Shown: positions 23,889 through 32,284 of the stretch, in pieces
How positions within the stretch are numbered: position 1 is the stretch's first letter
How the letters are laid out: the number at the start of each line of letters is the position of its first letter
Notes under the pieces: generated by a model
The model's database searches: none
What the model was told of the DNA's origin: nothing
What the model saw: the letters and a program-made list of their open reading frames with translations, nothing else
Assembly (NCBI GenBank): GCA_047619685.1
Contig: JBLHLC010000007.1
Span: 61,177 to 125,176 of the forward strand
Direction of reading: 5' to 3'
DNA length: 64,000 nt
Origin: JABDJZ01 sp047619685
GTDB lineage: Bacteria; Bacteroidota; Rhodothermia; Rhodothermales; UBA10348
Program-made: the position numbers and the translations under genes

Positions 23889-24989
23889 CTAGGCGCGCCG
23901 CATGGGCAACTTGATTCGAACGCTCAAACCCGACGGCGCGGCGTCTTCAAAGTCCAGGCTGTAATCATTTCCGTGGAGGGCGTCAAGCCGGTCCTGAAGA
24001 TTAGCGAGCCCTACCCCGGAAGTGACGGTCGCGTCGTCGTCCTTGAGGCCTGGTCCGTCGTCCGTGACCTCCAGTATCAGTGTGCCGTTGGCTGACGCGG
24101 TCACTGCGATTCTTCCGGCGTTTCCATTGGGGACAATACCGTGTTTGATGGAGTTCTCGACGATCGGCTGAAGCACGAAAGTGGGAACCAACAGGTCCTT
24201 AAGGCCGGGAGCGATGTTGATGTCCACCTTGAGCGCGTCCCCGAATCGGATCTGCTCAATAGCCAGGTACTCCTGGAGGAAGTCGATCTCCTCTCCGAGC
24301 GTGACTTCGTGCATATCCGACCGGTCCAGGGCACGTCTGAGGAGCCTTGCCAAACGAGTCAGCATCACGTCGGCCGCCTCATGGTCGCGGTACAAAAGTG
24401 TCGAAATCCCGTTCAGGGTATTGAACAGGAAGTGCGGATGAAGCTGCATTCTGAGCGTATCCAGCCGTGCACGGGCCAACTCCGTTTCCAGGCGAGCCGC
24501 CGTAATGGCGCGTTCCTGGCTCCGGCGGTAGGCCTGGAGTCCATGCACCAGGCCCACGACGGTGGCGTAGATAAACACGTTGAGATACATGCTGATGACT
24601 ATGTGGAAGCTCAGCATCTCGCTCATCGAATCGTGCACGTCCGAAAATACCGGAAGGAACATCGATGCCATCTGGAGGCCAACGTGGAAGGCGAAAGCCA
24701 GTACCCCGCCCGCCACCAGAATCGTGGTCCGGGAGGCCCATTTGGATCGGACGATGGGGAATCGCCACGCCAGTTCGAACGACGCCGTTGCCACTGGGAC
24801 CCAGGCGAACCACCAGACTGCTGGCCACTGAACCAGACTCCAGTACTGGATGTGCCTGCCATCACGCATCGTCAGATCGACGTAGGTCTGAGCTGTCGTT
24901 CCAAACACGATCAGCGCCGCAGTGAGAATGCCCACCGCCGAGACGACCAGCAGGCGCCTGCCCGTAGTGTTCTGAATATTCCAGTTCAT
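23889..24989 (-). CDS. LytS-type sensor histidine kinase
   Basis: A 366-residue membrane histidine kinase. Four hydrophobic segments lie in residues 10-160 (LLVVSAVGILTAALIVFGT, YWSLVQWPAVWWFAWVPVA, TILVAGGVLAFAFHVGLQMA, MYLNVFIYATVVGLVHGLQ). The His_kinase domain follows: LRMQLHPHFLFNTLNGIS, then the ATPase motifs PTFVLQPIVENSIKHG and LEVTDDGPGLKDDD with GVGLANLQDRLDALHG. This class pairs with LytTR regulators; the partner lies immediately upstream on the same strand. The sensed signal is not evident. The kinase looks complete, although its regulator carries an in-frame stop. Confidence 0.92.
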   Translation of the reverse strand: MNWNIQNTTGRRLLVVSAVGILTAALIVFGTTAQTYVDLTMRDGRHIQYWSLVQWPAVWWFAWVPVATASFELAWRFPIVRSKWASRTTILVAGGVLAFAFHVGLQMASMFLPVFSDVHDSMSEMLSFHIVISMYLNVFIYATVVGLVHGLQAYRRSQERAITAARLETELARARLDTLRMQLHPHFLFNTLNGISTLLYRDHEAADVMLTRLARLLRRALDRSDMHEVTLGEEIDFLQEYLAIEQIRFGDALKVDINIAPGLKDLLVPTFVLQPIVENSIKHGIVPNGNAGRIAVTASANGTLILEVTDDGPGLKDDDATVTSGVGLANLQDRLDALHGNDYSLDFEDAAPSGLSVRIKLPMRRA

Positions 24990-25126
24990 GTGTCTATTAG
25001 AATGCAGCAGAAGATACCCAGCCCCGATCGGACAGGCCTCAATTCTGGGACGAATGCCAGATAGGCGATGCGAGGGTGCGCTGAGGCGGTCCGGGTCGGC
25101 TGGGTCGGGAAAGCTCCGGGGTAGCC

Positions 25127-25885
25127 CTACTCGAACCGCTTCAGGACATCGCGGTACCCGCGACTCAGGGTTAGCTATTCTCCGTTGGTCAGTCGGACCT
25201 GATATTCGCCGTTAAATGTTGGCCGCAAGTCGCGGATGCAATCCAGATTTACGATGGTCGACCGGTGGATGCGAATAAATTTCTGCGAGTCAAGCCGGCG
25301 CTCGATGCTGACCATTGTCTGGCGGATGAGGTAGTCCTTCTTCTCGCAGTGCAGCTTGACGTAGTTGCCTGAAGCCTCGACCCAGCGCACGTCTTCGACT
25401 CGGACGAAGTGAATGGCATTTCGCTCTTTGACCATGAGGCGCGTGGCAGGCGGGCCCGCCTCCAGGACGTCCCCGATCGCCTCGCCGACCCGCCTGTTCC
25501 AGTCATCACCGGTACCCCCTCGGGCCCTGTCAATCGCGCGAGCCAATGCTTCATAAAAGCGAGATGGCTCGAAAGGCTTGAGCAGATAGTCGATAGCGTG
25601 CACATCGAACGCCTTCAGCGCATACTGGTCATATGCCGTCACGAAAACCACGGGAGGCATCTCCGAGACGCCGACTGCTTCCACGACTTCAAACCCCGAC
25701 CGAAAAGGCATCTGAATATCGAGAAACACGAGATCGTAGCCGCCCGCTGTGAGCAGCTCAACCGCCTCTTCTCCGTCTGACGCTTCACCGGTTACGACCA
25801 CCTCGGAACGCGGGGCCAGGAGGCTCCGAATACGCTCCCTTCCCAAGGGTTCGTCGTCTACAATCAGGACTCGGAGGGGGTTCAT
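25127..25885 (-). pseudogene. LytTR response regulator with an in-frame TAG near its C-terminus
   Basis: Residues 1-236 give a normal receiver (LRVLIVDDEPLGRERIRSLL, phospho-Asp in LVFLDIQMP, Lys in DYLLKPF) and LytTR DNA-binding domain (VRWVEASGNYVKLHC, KFIRIHRSTIVNLDCI, FNGEYQVRLTNGE). A TAG at 25175-25177 then interrupts the strand-helix that should close the domain; the same frame continues LTLSRGYRDVLKRFE and stops at 25127. The missing 15 residues are the conserved C-terminus, so the gene was intact recently. The product, if not read through, lacks a late helix and may fold poorly. It is the partner of the LytS kinase 137 bp downstream. Confidence 0.85.
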
Positions 25886-25988
25886 CTCGGATTCGACGAG
25901 TGATGGCCTCCAAAGATACGCTTGATCCGCGGCGACTCCAGGAATCAGGGGTCTTCAGCGTGGCCAGATCGCTGCGCTGTGATCAGGC

Positions 25989-26200
25989 CTACAGCCGGCA
26001 ACCAGCAGGGGCATCCTTCACCGCGGACCGCGTTACCTCACCGGCCGACGCAGCTGCCACGGTGCAGGGCACGAGCGATTCGTCCTTGATCTTGAGCTTG
26101 TGGCTGTATTTACCATCAGGGTCGAAAGTGCCCGTGAAAAGGATGTCTCCGGAGTCACCGTAACTCAGCACAATCTGCGCGTAGCGGACCCACACGCTAT
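25989..26200 (-). pseudogene. Possible C-terminal remnant of a secreted protein
   Basis: The minus-strand frame reads like a real protein end: IVLSYGDSGDILFTGTFDPD, then KYSHKLKIKDESLVPCTVAA and VTRSAVKDAPAGC. It has no sensible start: upstream it collides with the PPK2 remnant on the other strand. The pattern suggests a beta-sandwich tail with two cysteines. I do not recognise the family. Together with the PPK2 remnant it fills the 317-bp gap between the LytTR and sulfatase genes. Confidence 0.3.
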
Positions 26201-26202
26201 AC

Positions 26203-26379
26203 GTACCCTGGACGGTGGTGCGGTCAGACGGCAAAAAGCGCGCACGGCTCAACTGCATCCGCCACGTTCTGAGCAGCCTGCCCTACAGCCACAAGGACGC
26301 GAAGGTGGCCCGTGCGCCGGATCTCAAGATTGTCGGGACGCCGTCAGAGATGTACGAGGACGTGGGGCGCTTGGGCTAG
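26203..26379 (+). pseudogene. C-terminal remnant of a polyphosphate kinase 2 (PPK2) family gene
   Basis: The plus-strand frame ending at 26379 reads LYVPWTVVRSDGKKRARLNC and then IRHVLSSLPYSHKDAKVARA. The block W-x-V-V-x-S-D-x-K-K-x-x-A-R-L-N-C-I-x-H-x-L-S-x-x-P-Y is the C-terminal signature of PPK2 kinases, which move phosphate between polyphosphate and nucleotides. An in-frame stop at 26182-26184 and loss of similarity upstream show that the Walker motifs are gone. The stop codon abuts the sulfatase gene end on the other strand. Confidence 0.65.
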
Positions 26380-27920
26380 TCCTGGTAGAACTTCGTTTCT
26401 CCGCTTAAGACATCGGCCCAGCGAATGGGAGCGGTACGGACCGACGGGGCGCGATCTGTCGGGATGTAGGACTCCAATTCACGAATGCGCTCGGCCTGAG
26501 AAGCCAGACTGGCCAGGTTGGTCCACTCCTCGGGATCGTCCGCCATGTTGTACAACTCGTACTGGGCCTCGTCGTCGTACCGGATGAGGTGCCAGTCTCC
26601 CTGGATCACGGAGTAGTTCTTGTCCCCGAGAACCGAAACCACCGGCCGGTCCCACGCCGCATCCGGCTCCTTCAGGAGGGGCACCAGGCTCTGGCCGGTG
26701 ATTCCCGCCTTTGCGGGTAGACCTGCGAGTTCGGTAAGCGTCGGGAAGATGTCAACAAGTGAGACTCCCCGATTGGAAATCCCCGGACGAAACACGCCGG
26801 CGTCCATACCCTCGATACCGTCCGGCACCTTGACCATCATCACCGTATTCAGCACGTTCTGCCAGAGCGCAAACTTTCGCCAGTGCTCCTTCTCGCCTAA
26901 CTGCCACCCGTGGTCGGAGTAGATCACGACGATGGTGTTGTCGGCATATTCGCTGTCCTCCAGCGCCTGCAGCAGTTCGCCGACCAGGTGATCCGCGTAG
27001 TTGATGGACGCCAGATAACCCTGGACGGCCTCCCGCCAGAGTCCGGCCTCTTCGACCTTCTGGTGATAGGGGGTGTTGGCCGTTCTCTTGCCCCCCTCGG
27101 GAAGGTCGCCCTGATCTCCCGCAAGCGTCTTTGGCAGTTGCACCTGGTCCAGGGGAAACTTGTCGTAGAACTCCTGCGGCACGTACCAAGGGAGATGTGG
27201 CCGATAAAGACCAGCCGCCAGGAAGAAGGGTTTGTCGTGGCTCTTCTTCAGCTGGTCCGAGATCCATTTCACGGACGAATAGTCGCCGGTTTCCTCGACC
27301 GAGACCGGCAGCGGCGCGAAGTCGAACGCGATATACATCCGGTCGAACGGCGGCATGGTGAACGTGACGCCCTTGGGATCGTCCTCCCGGATCTCGTTGT
27401 CCTGGAGGGTGAAGCCGGCCTGGCCGGTGATCGGATCCAGCTCCGGGAGGAAGTACTCTGGCATATGCCGGATTTTCGAGGGGAAGTAATCGTCCCACGA
27501 AATCGGGTCGGGCATGTTGTTGTGGAAGTTCTTCCCGGCCCCGCCGGCCCAATAGCCCGCGTTTCGGAAGTACTGTGGGAGCGTCACTTCATTGGGCAGG
27601 ATGTGGCGCCAGATCTGCGGGTTCTGGTAGACGCCCGTCACGTGCGGCGCCTTCCCGGTCATCAGGGCGGTGCGGGACGGGTTGCACGAGGGGGACGCCG
27701 CAAAGGAGCGGGTGAATACCATCGACTGCCGGGCGAAGGCTGCAAAGTTGGGCGTTTGGGCCTGCGGATGTCCTCCAAGCGGTTCGATCCAGTTGTTCAG
27801 GTCATCGACCGAGATCATCAGGATGTTCGGCTGCGTTGTTGGTGCCGGCTCGGTAGGGGCGCAGGCGGCAAAAGCCATGACGCATGGCAGGAGCAGGAGG
27901 CAGGAGAGTCGGCCGCTCAC
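26376..27920 (-). CDS. Lipoprotein sulfatase (iduronate-2-sulfatase-like, S1 family)
   Basis: A 514-residue lipoprotein (LLLLPCVMAFAAC, Cys 20). The alkaline-phosphatase-superfamily sulfatase core is present: metal ligands in NILMISVDDLNNWIEPLGGH, and the C-x-P-S-R maturation motif SPSCNPSRTALMTGK with Cys79, which a formylglycine-generating enzyme converts to formylglycine. Further on are KPFFLAAGLYRPHLPWYVPQ and TIVVIYSDHGWQLGEKEHW. The layout matches iduronate-2-sulfatase and related sulfatases acting on sulfated glycans. Its start overlaps the stop of the S10 peptidase gene by four bases (ATGA). No formylglycine-generating enzyme is in the window. Confidence 0.93.
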   Translation of the reverse strand: MSGRLSCLLLLPCVMAFAACAPTEPAPTTQPNILMISVDDLNNWIEPLGGHPQAQTPNFAAFARQSMVFTRSFAASPSCNPSRTALMTGKAPHVTGVYQNPQIWRHILPNEVTLPQYFRNAGYWAGGAGKNFHNNMPDPISWDDYFPSKIRHMPEYFLPELDPITGQAGFTLQDNEIREDDPKGVTFTMPPFDRMYIAFDFAPLPVSVEETGDYSSVKWISDQLKKSHDKPFFLAAGLYRPHLPWYVPQEFYDKFPLDQVQLPKTLAGDQGDLPEGGKRTANTPYHQKVEEAGLWREAVQGYLASINYADHLVGELLQALEDSEYADNTIVVIYSDHGWQLGEKEHWRKFALWQNVLNTVMMVKVPDGIEGMDAGVFRPGISNRGVSLVDIFPTLTELAGLPAKAGITGQSLVPLLKEPDAAWDRPVVSVLGDKNYSVIQGDWHLIRYDDEAQYELYNMADDPEEWTNLASLASQAERIRELESYIPTDRAPSVRTAPIRWADVLSGETKFYQD

Positions 27921-29446
27921 GGCTTCCTGGACCCGGATGGCGCGGCCGATATGACCAACTCCGCAATATTCCGCTTGAGTCGCATGAGTTCGTCGTCCAC
28001 CACATACATCATGTGACCGGCCTCGTAGAAATTATGCTTGATGTTGGCGCGGATCTCGTCGGGGAGGATCATGTGATCGGTCGTCCACTCGCTGGCATAG
28101 AAGGGCGTCGCCAGGTCGTAGTATCCGTTCTCGAACTGGACCTTGAGACTCGGATTCTGGATCATGGCCTGCTCCAGATCGCCGGCCACGTAGGTCGCGC
28201 CCAGCCAGCCTCCGCCGCCTCCCTCCCGGCTCCAGTTCCAGTTTCGAGTGCCACCACTCACACGGTACATCTCGGATGTCTCGAAGCCCAGATCCTCCCG
28301 GAGATAGCGGTTGATGGCCGCGGTGTATGCGCCGGTGATGGCCGGTTGCTGCGGGTCATAGGGCGCATTCTCGCTGAGCAGTTCATTGCTGAACCCGTCG
28401 TAGCGCGCGTCGAGTCTCGAGGTGACCCGGCCTCCCAAACGCTGGAGCTCTGCCCGGAACTGACCGGCCGTCACCCGCAAGTTGGCACGTTCCAGGTACT
28501 CCTCGGACAGTCCCGTGTACCCGGCCAGCCGGGCGCGCACCCTTCCCACTTCCGCGGCCGATGCCGACGAGCCCTGCGCCAGCACGAGCGCGTAGTCCCG
28601 AATCGCAAAATCTCGAACCTCGTCGAGCCAGGCCTCAAGGTCCGTCGGCCAGGGGATTATGCCCTGGTAGGCGGCGGTGATGGCGTAGGTAGGCAGAAAC
28701 GTGACGTAGGAAACATCGTGGCCGGGCGAAAACCGGAGGGTCTCGAAGTCCAGCACCGATGAGATGAGGGAGACCCCGTTGAATTGCATGCCTGCCCGGT
28801 TCTGCAGCCTGTTGACAAGCACGGCGGACCGGGTGGTCCCATAGCTCTCGCCCATCAGGAACTTGGGAGAGTTCCAGCGCCGGTTGCGGGTCACATAACG
28901 CGTCACAAACTGGGTGAGGGAAGCGGCGTCCTCGTCCACGCCCCAGTAGTCCTTTCCATCGCCCTTGCCCACCACACGGCTGAAACCGGTCCCGATAGGG
29001 TCAACGAAGACCATGTCGGTGACGTCAATCAGGGTACCGGGATTGTCTTCCAGCTCATACGGAGGCGGCGGTGTGGGTCCCGAATCATTCACCAACACCC
29101 GACGCGGGCCAAACGCGCCCATATGCAGCCACATGGAGGCCGAGCCGGGGCCACCGTTGTAAATGAAAGAGAGCGGGCGTGTGCCCGGGTCTACGCCGTT
29201 GCGAGTGTAGGCCGTGTAATACAGGCTGCCCGTCACGTCTCCATCGTCATCCATGAGGTGGATGGTGGCGGCGGTTGCGGTATACGAAATGGTCTGGCCG
29301 TCCACGACCACGGAGTGCTGTGTGACCGATGATTGCTCGTCGGGTACGGGAGCCGGCGGCGTGTCGGGAGCATCCTGCTTTGCCCAGGCATTCGGAGCGC
29401 TGGCCAATAGCAGGGCCGTGACTAGTACGATGGATCGCGCTCGCAT
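27917..29446 (-). CDS. Secreted S10 serine carboxypeptidase-like peptidase
   Basis: A 509-residue exported enzyme with a signal peptide (SIVLVTALLLASAPNAWA). The alpha/beta-hydrolase core carries PLSFIYNGGPGSASMWLHMG (oxyanion and substrate region), Ser201 in MGESYGTTRSAVL, a likely Asp in FENGYYDLATPFY and His in HNFYEAGHMMYVVDDEL. It matches the bacterial peptidase S10 group that removes C-terminal residues. It is the first gene of a two-gene operon with the sulfatase and diverges from the VPS10-repeat protein, 119 bp away. Confidence 0.93.
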   Translation of the reverse strand: MRARSIVLVTALLLASAPNAWAKQDAPDTPPAPVPDEQSSVTQHSVVVDGQTISYTATAATIHLMDDDGDVTGSLYYTAYTRNGVDPGTRPLSFIYNGGPGSASMWLHMGAFGPRRVLVNDSGPTPPPPYELEDNPGTLIDVTDMVFVDPIGTGFSRVVGKGDGKDYWGVDEDAASLTQFVTRYVTRNRRWNSPKFLMGESYGTTRSAVLVNRLQNRAGMQFNGVSLISSVLDFETLRFSPGHDVSYVTFLPTYAITAAYQGIIPWPTDLEAWLDEVRDFAIRDYALVLAQGSSASAAEVGRVRARLAGYTGLSEEYLERANLRVTAGQFRAELQRLGGRVTSRLDARYDGFSNELLSENAPYDPQQPAITGAYTAAINRYLREDLGFETSEMYRVSGGTRNWNWSREGGGGGWLGATYVAGDLEQAMIQNPSLKVQFENGYYDLATPFYASEWTTDHMILPDEIRANIKHNFYEAGHMMYVVDDELMRLKRNIAELVISAAPSGSRKP

Positions 29447-29565
29447 GGGTCTTGCTGGGAGAGTTTGGTAGGGCGGATAAAGTATACAAGACAGACGCCA
29501 TGCGGTGGCGCGCCATCATCAAAGACTCGTACCCTAAAGCCAGCCTTCCAGCAAACTGCCTCCGA

Positions 29566-32283
29566 ATGAAACAGATCTTGAAGCTCATACTGGGTACAAG
29601 CATTCTCCTTACCGGGGTCGGTGCGGGGCCAGTCACCTCGGCGTTCGCGCAGGCCACCACACCAGAGGCACGTGAGGCGGGGTGGGAGCGGCACAAACAG
29701 ATGGAGCGGGATTCTCCGTTTCGGGACATGGCCTGGCGGGCGATTGGCCCCCTGCAGGCAGGGGCACGGGTGGAGGCCATCGCAGTGCCGCCGGGAAACC
29801 ACGGGACCATCTACGCGGGCATCGGCTCGGGAAACCTCTGGAAGACCACCAACAACGGAATCACCTGGGCGCCCATTTTCGATGAGGAGTCTACATTTTC
29901 CATTGGGGACGTAGCGGTCTCGGTGTCAGACCCGAACGTAGTGTGGGTCGGAAGCGGAGAGACGCAGCCCCGCCCGTGGGGGTACTCGTACGCCGGTACG
30001 GGCGTCTTCCGGTCCACGGACGCAGGAGCCACCTGGAATCACATGGGGCTGGCGGACACGCACCACATCGGCAAGGTGCTCATCGACCCGGGGAATGCCG
30101 ACGTGGTTTGGGTGGCCGCCATCGGGCACTTCTGGTCACGAAATGAAGAGCGGGGCGTTTTCCGCAGTCGTGATGCGGGCGAGAGTTGGGAGAAGGTTCT
30201 GTATCTGGGCGATGATACCGGAGCCGTTGACCTGGTCATGGACCCACGGGATTCTGACGTGGTCTACGCCGCCACATGGCAGGCCGTGAGCGGCACTCCC
30301 GAGGTAGTCGGACCCAAGAGCGGCATCCACCGCACCACCGACGGCGGACGTTCGTGGACAAAGCTGTCCGAAGGCCTTCCGGATGGCCCGATGGGGCGCA
30401 TGGGCCTTGACATCAGCCCGTCAAACCCAAACGTGATCTACGCCTTCATCGACAACGGGGCTGAAAGTCCTGTGGAGGGCCGAAAGACCATCGGCGGTGA
30501 GGTGTATCGGTCGGACGACAGCGGAGACACGTGGCGCAAAACCCACGGCGATGACCTCTTCCATGTTTTCGGGACTTCGGGCTGGAAGTTTGCGGACGTC
30601 CGGGTTTCCCCCGACAACGAGAACAGTCTGTTCATCCTGGGGACCAAAGCCTACCGGTCGGCAGATGGGGGGCGCACGTTTGAACGCATCGGAGAGGAGA
30701 TCCTGCGGGTACACGACACACGCGGTGAGGTCATGCATCTGGATCACCACGAGATCTGGATCGACCCCATCAACCCCAGGCGCATCCTCTTGGGCAATGA
30801 CGGCGGCTTGTTCCAGTCCTACGACGGCGGAGACGCCTGGCTGCACCACAACAACATCCCGGCGGCCGAATTCTACTCGGTCTCGGTTGACCTCGAACGG
30901 CCCTACAACGTCTACGGCGGGACCCAGGACAATGCTGCGCTTTATGGGCCCAGCAATACGGCTCTGGACGGATCTTGGGTGGTGGGTTCAATTGTGGATC
31001 CCTGGGAAAACGTGTACCTGGACCGCTGGACCGGTGGGGATTCGTTTGACACCCTGGCAGACCCGACCGCAGACGGCGTCGTCTACTACGAGCACCAGCA
31101 CGGCGGAATGATGCGGATCGACGTGAATGGCGTGTCCGTGCAGTCGGGCGGACGGTCCGCGGATGGCATTGCGCCCCGAGCACGCGACGGCGAGGAGGCC
31201 CGGACATTTGGCTGGTACACGCCGATCATCATCTCCCATCACGACCCCCGGACCCTCTATGCGGGGTCCAACGTGGTCCTCCGCTCCAGGGACCGCGGCG
31301 AAAGCTGGCGGGTGGTCAGTCCCAATCTGGCCGACTCGGGCCATGGCGAGAGGGCGGCGGTCCCGTATGGCACGATCACGTTTGTTGCCGAGTCTCCTTT
31401 TCGGCCGGATCGACTCTGGGCGGGTACGGAAGGAGGAACGATCTGGCGTACCGACGACGGTGGCGACAATTGGCAACGGTTGGACGCGGGGCTGCCGGAG
31501 AAGTGGGTGAGCCGGGTGATTGCATCCAGCCACGACTTCCAGACCGTCTATGTGGCGATGAGCGGCTTCCGCGAGGATGACTTCTCTGCTTACCTGTATC
31601 GATCCACGGACGGCGGAGACACGTGGGAGCCCATCGCCAACAATCTTCCTCTGGCAACTGTCAACGTGATCCGGGAAGACCCCCTGGACGCGTCGATACT
31701 GTACGTAGGAACCGATTTGGGGGTTTATACCTCCCTGGATGGCGGCGAAACGTGGCTCTCCGTGTCTGCGACGCTACCCACGACGCCCGTCCACGACCTG
31801 GTCGTCCACCCCAGAGAGGCCGAGATCGTGGCCGGTACACACGGTCGTAGCGCCTTTATTCTGGGTCTCGAGCCTGTCAGGCAGCACAAGACGTTGTTGG
31901 CGAAGGGCGCGCCTCACATTTTCGAAACCAAACCAGCACTACTGCCAAGCTGGGAAGGGCAGAGCGTGGTTTCCAGGCCGGGGACTACCTACGGCGAAGC
32001 CGTTATTACGTATCTCCTTCCCGTGCCGGTGGCCGCGGTGGGCACCAGACCTTCGGTCCGGTTTGACATTTTAGACGCTGCTGGTGACGAGGTGGGCAGG
32101 CTGTTCGGGAGCTGGGACGCCGGAGTACACTCGCTCACGTGGGACCTCGTCCCGGCTGGTGCGGAAGTAGAATCCGGACAGTACAACGATCGACTCGCGC
32201 GCGTGTCTCCGGGGGTCTACACGGTCATAATGCACGCGGGTGCAGCCCGAATATCGAGCACAATCACCGTCCTGACCCAATAA
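29566..32283 (+). CDS. Secreted VPS10/sortilin-type BNR-repeat beta-propeller protein
   Basis: A protein of about 905 residues with a signal peptide (LKLILGTSILLTGVG ... SAFAQ). It contains many Asp-box/BNR blades of the form S-x-D-G-G-x-T-W: GNLWKTTNNGITWAPI, VFRSTDAGATWNH, VFRSRDAGESWEKV, IHRTTDGGRSWTKL, VYRSDDSGDTWRKT, LYRSTDGGDTWEPI and VYTSLDGGETWLSV, giving a large (probably ten-bladed) propeller. A C-terminal beta domain (ISSTITVL) follows. Such proteins are annotated as glycosyl hydrolases or sortilins, but no catalytic residues are obvious. The frame is open to 29452; the ATG at 29566 is the one followed by a signal peptide. It diverges from the S10/sulfatase operon. Confidence 0.9.
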   Translation: MKQILKLILGTSILLTGVGAGPVTSAFAQATTPEAREAGWERHKQMERDSPFRDMAWRAIGPLQAGARVEAIAVPPGNHGTIYAGIGSGNLWKTTNNGITWAPIFDEESTFSIGDVAVSVSDPNVVWVGSGETQPRPWGYSYAGTGVFRSTDAGATWNHMGLADTHHIGKVLIDPGNADVVWVAAIGHFWSRNEERGVFRSRDAGESWEKVLYLGDDTGAVDLVMDPRDSDVVYAATWQAVSGTPEVVGPKSGIHRTTDGGRSWTKLSEGLPDGPMGRMGLDISPSNPNVIYAFIDNGAESPVEGRKTIGGEVYRSDDSGDTWRKTHGDDLFHVFGTSGWKFADVRVSPDNENSLFILGTKAYRSADGGRTFERIGEEILRVHDTRGEVMHLDHHEIWIDPINPRRILLGNDGGLFQSYDGGDAWLHHNNIPAAEFYSVSVDLERPYNVYGGTQDNAALYGPSNTALDGSWVVGSIVDPWENVYLDRWTGGDSFDTLADPTADGVVYYEHQHGGMMRIDVNGVSVQSGGRSADGIAPRARDGEEARTFGWYTPIIISHHDPRTLYAGSNVVLRSRDRGESWRVVSPNLADSGHGERAAVPYGTITFVAESPFRPDRLWAGTEGGTIWRTDDGGDNWQRLDAGLPEKWVSRVIASSHDFQTVYVAMSGFREDDFSAYLYRSTDGGDTWEPIANNLPLATVNVIREDPLDASILYVGTDLGVYTSLDGGETWLSVSATLPTTPVHDLVVHPREAEIVAGTHGRSAFILGLEPVRQHKTLLAKGAPHIFETKPALLPSWEGQSVVSRPGTTYGEAVITYLLPVPVAAVGTRPSVRFDILDAAGDEVGRLFGSWDAGVHSLTWDLVPAGAEVESGQYNDRLARVSPGVYTVIMHAGAARISSTITVLTQ

Positions 32284-32284
32284 C

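Noticed and set aside
24141..25064. A 307-codon plus-strand frame opposite the LytS kinase
   Set aside because: The kinase motifs are on the minus strand; the plus frame is a shadow with unlikely amino-acid composition.
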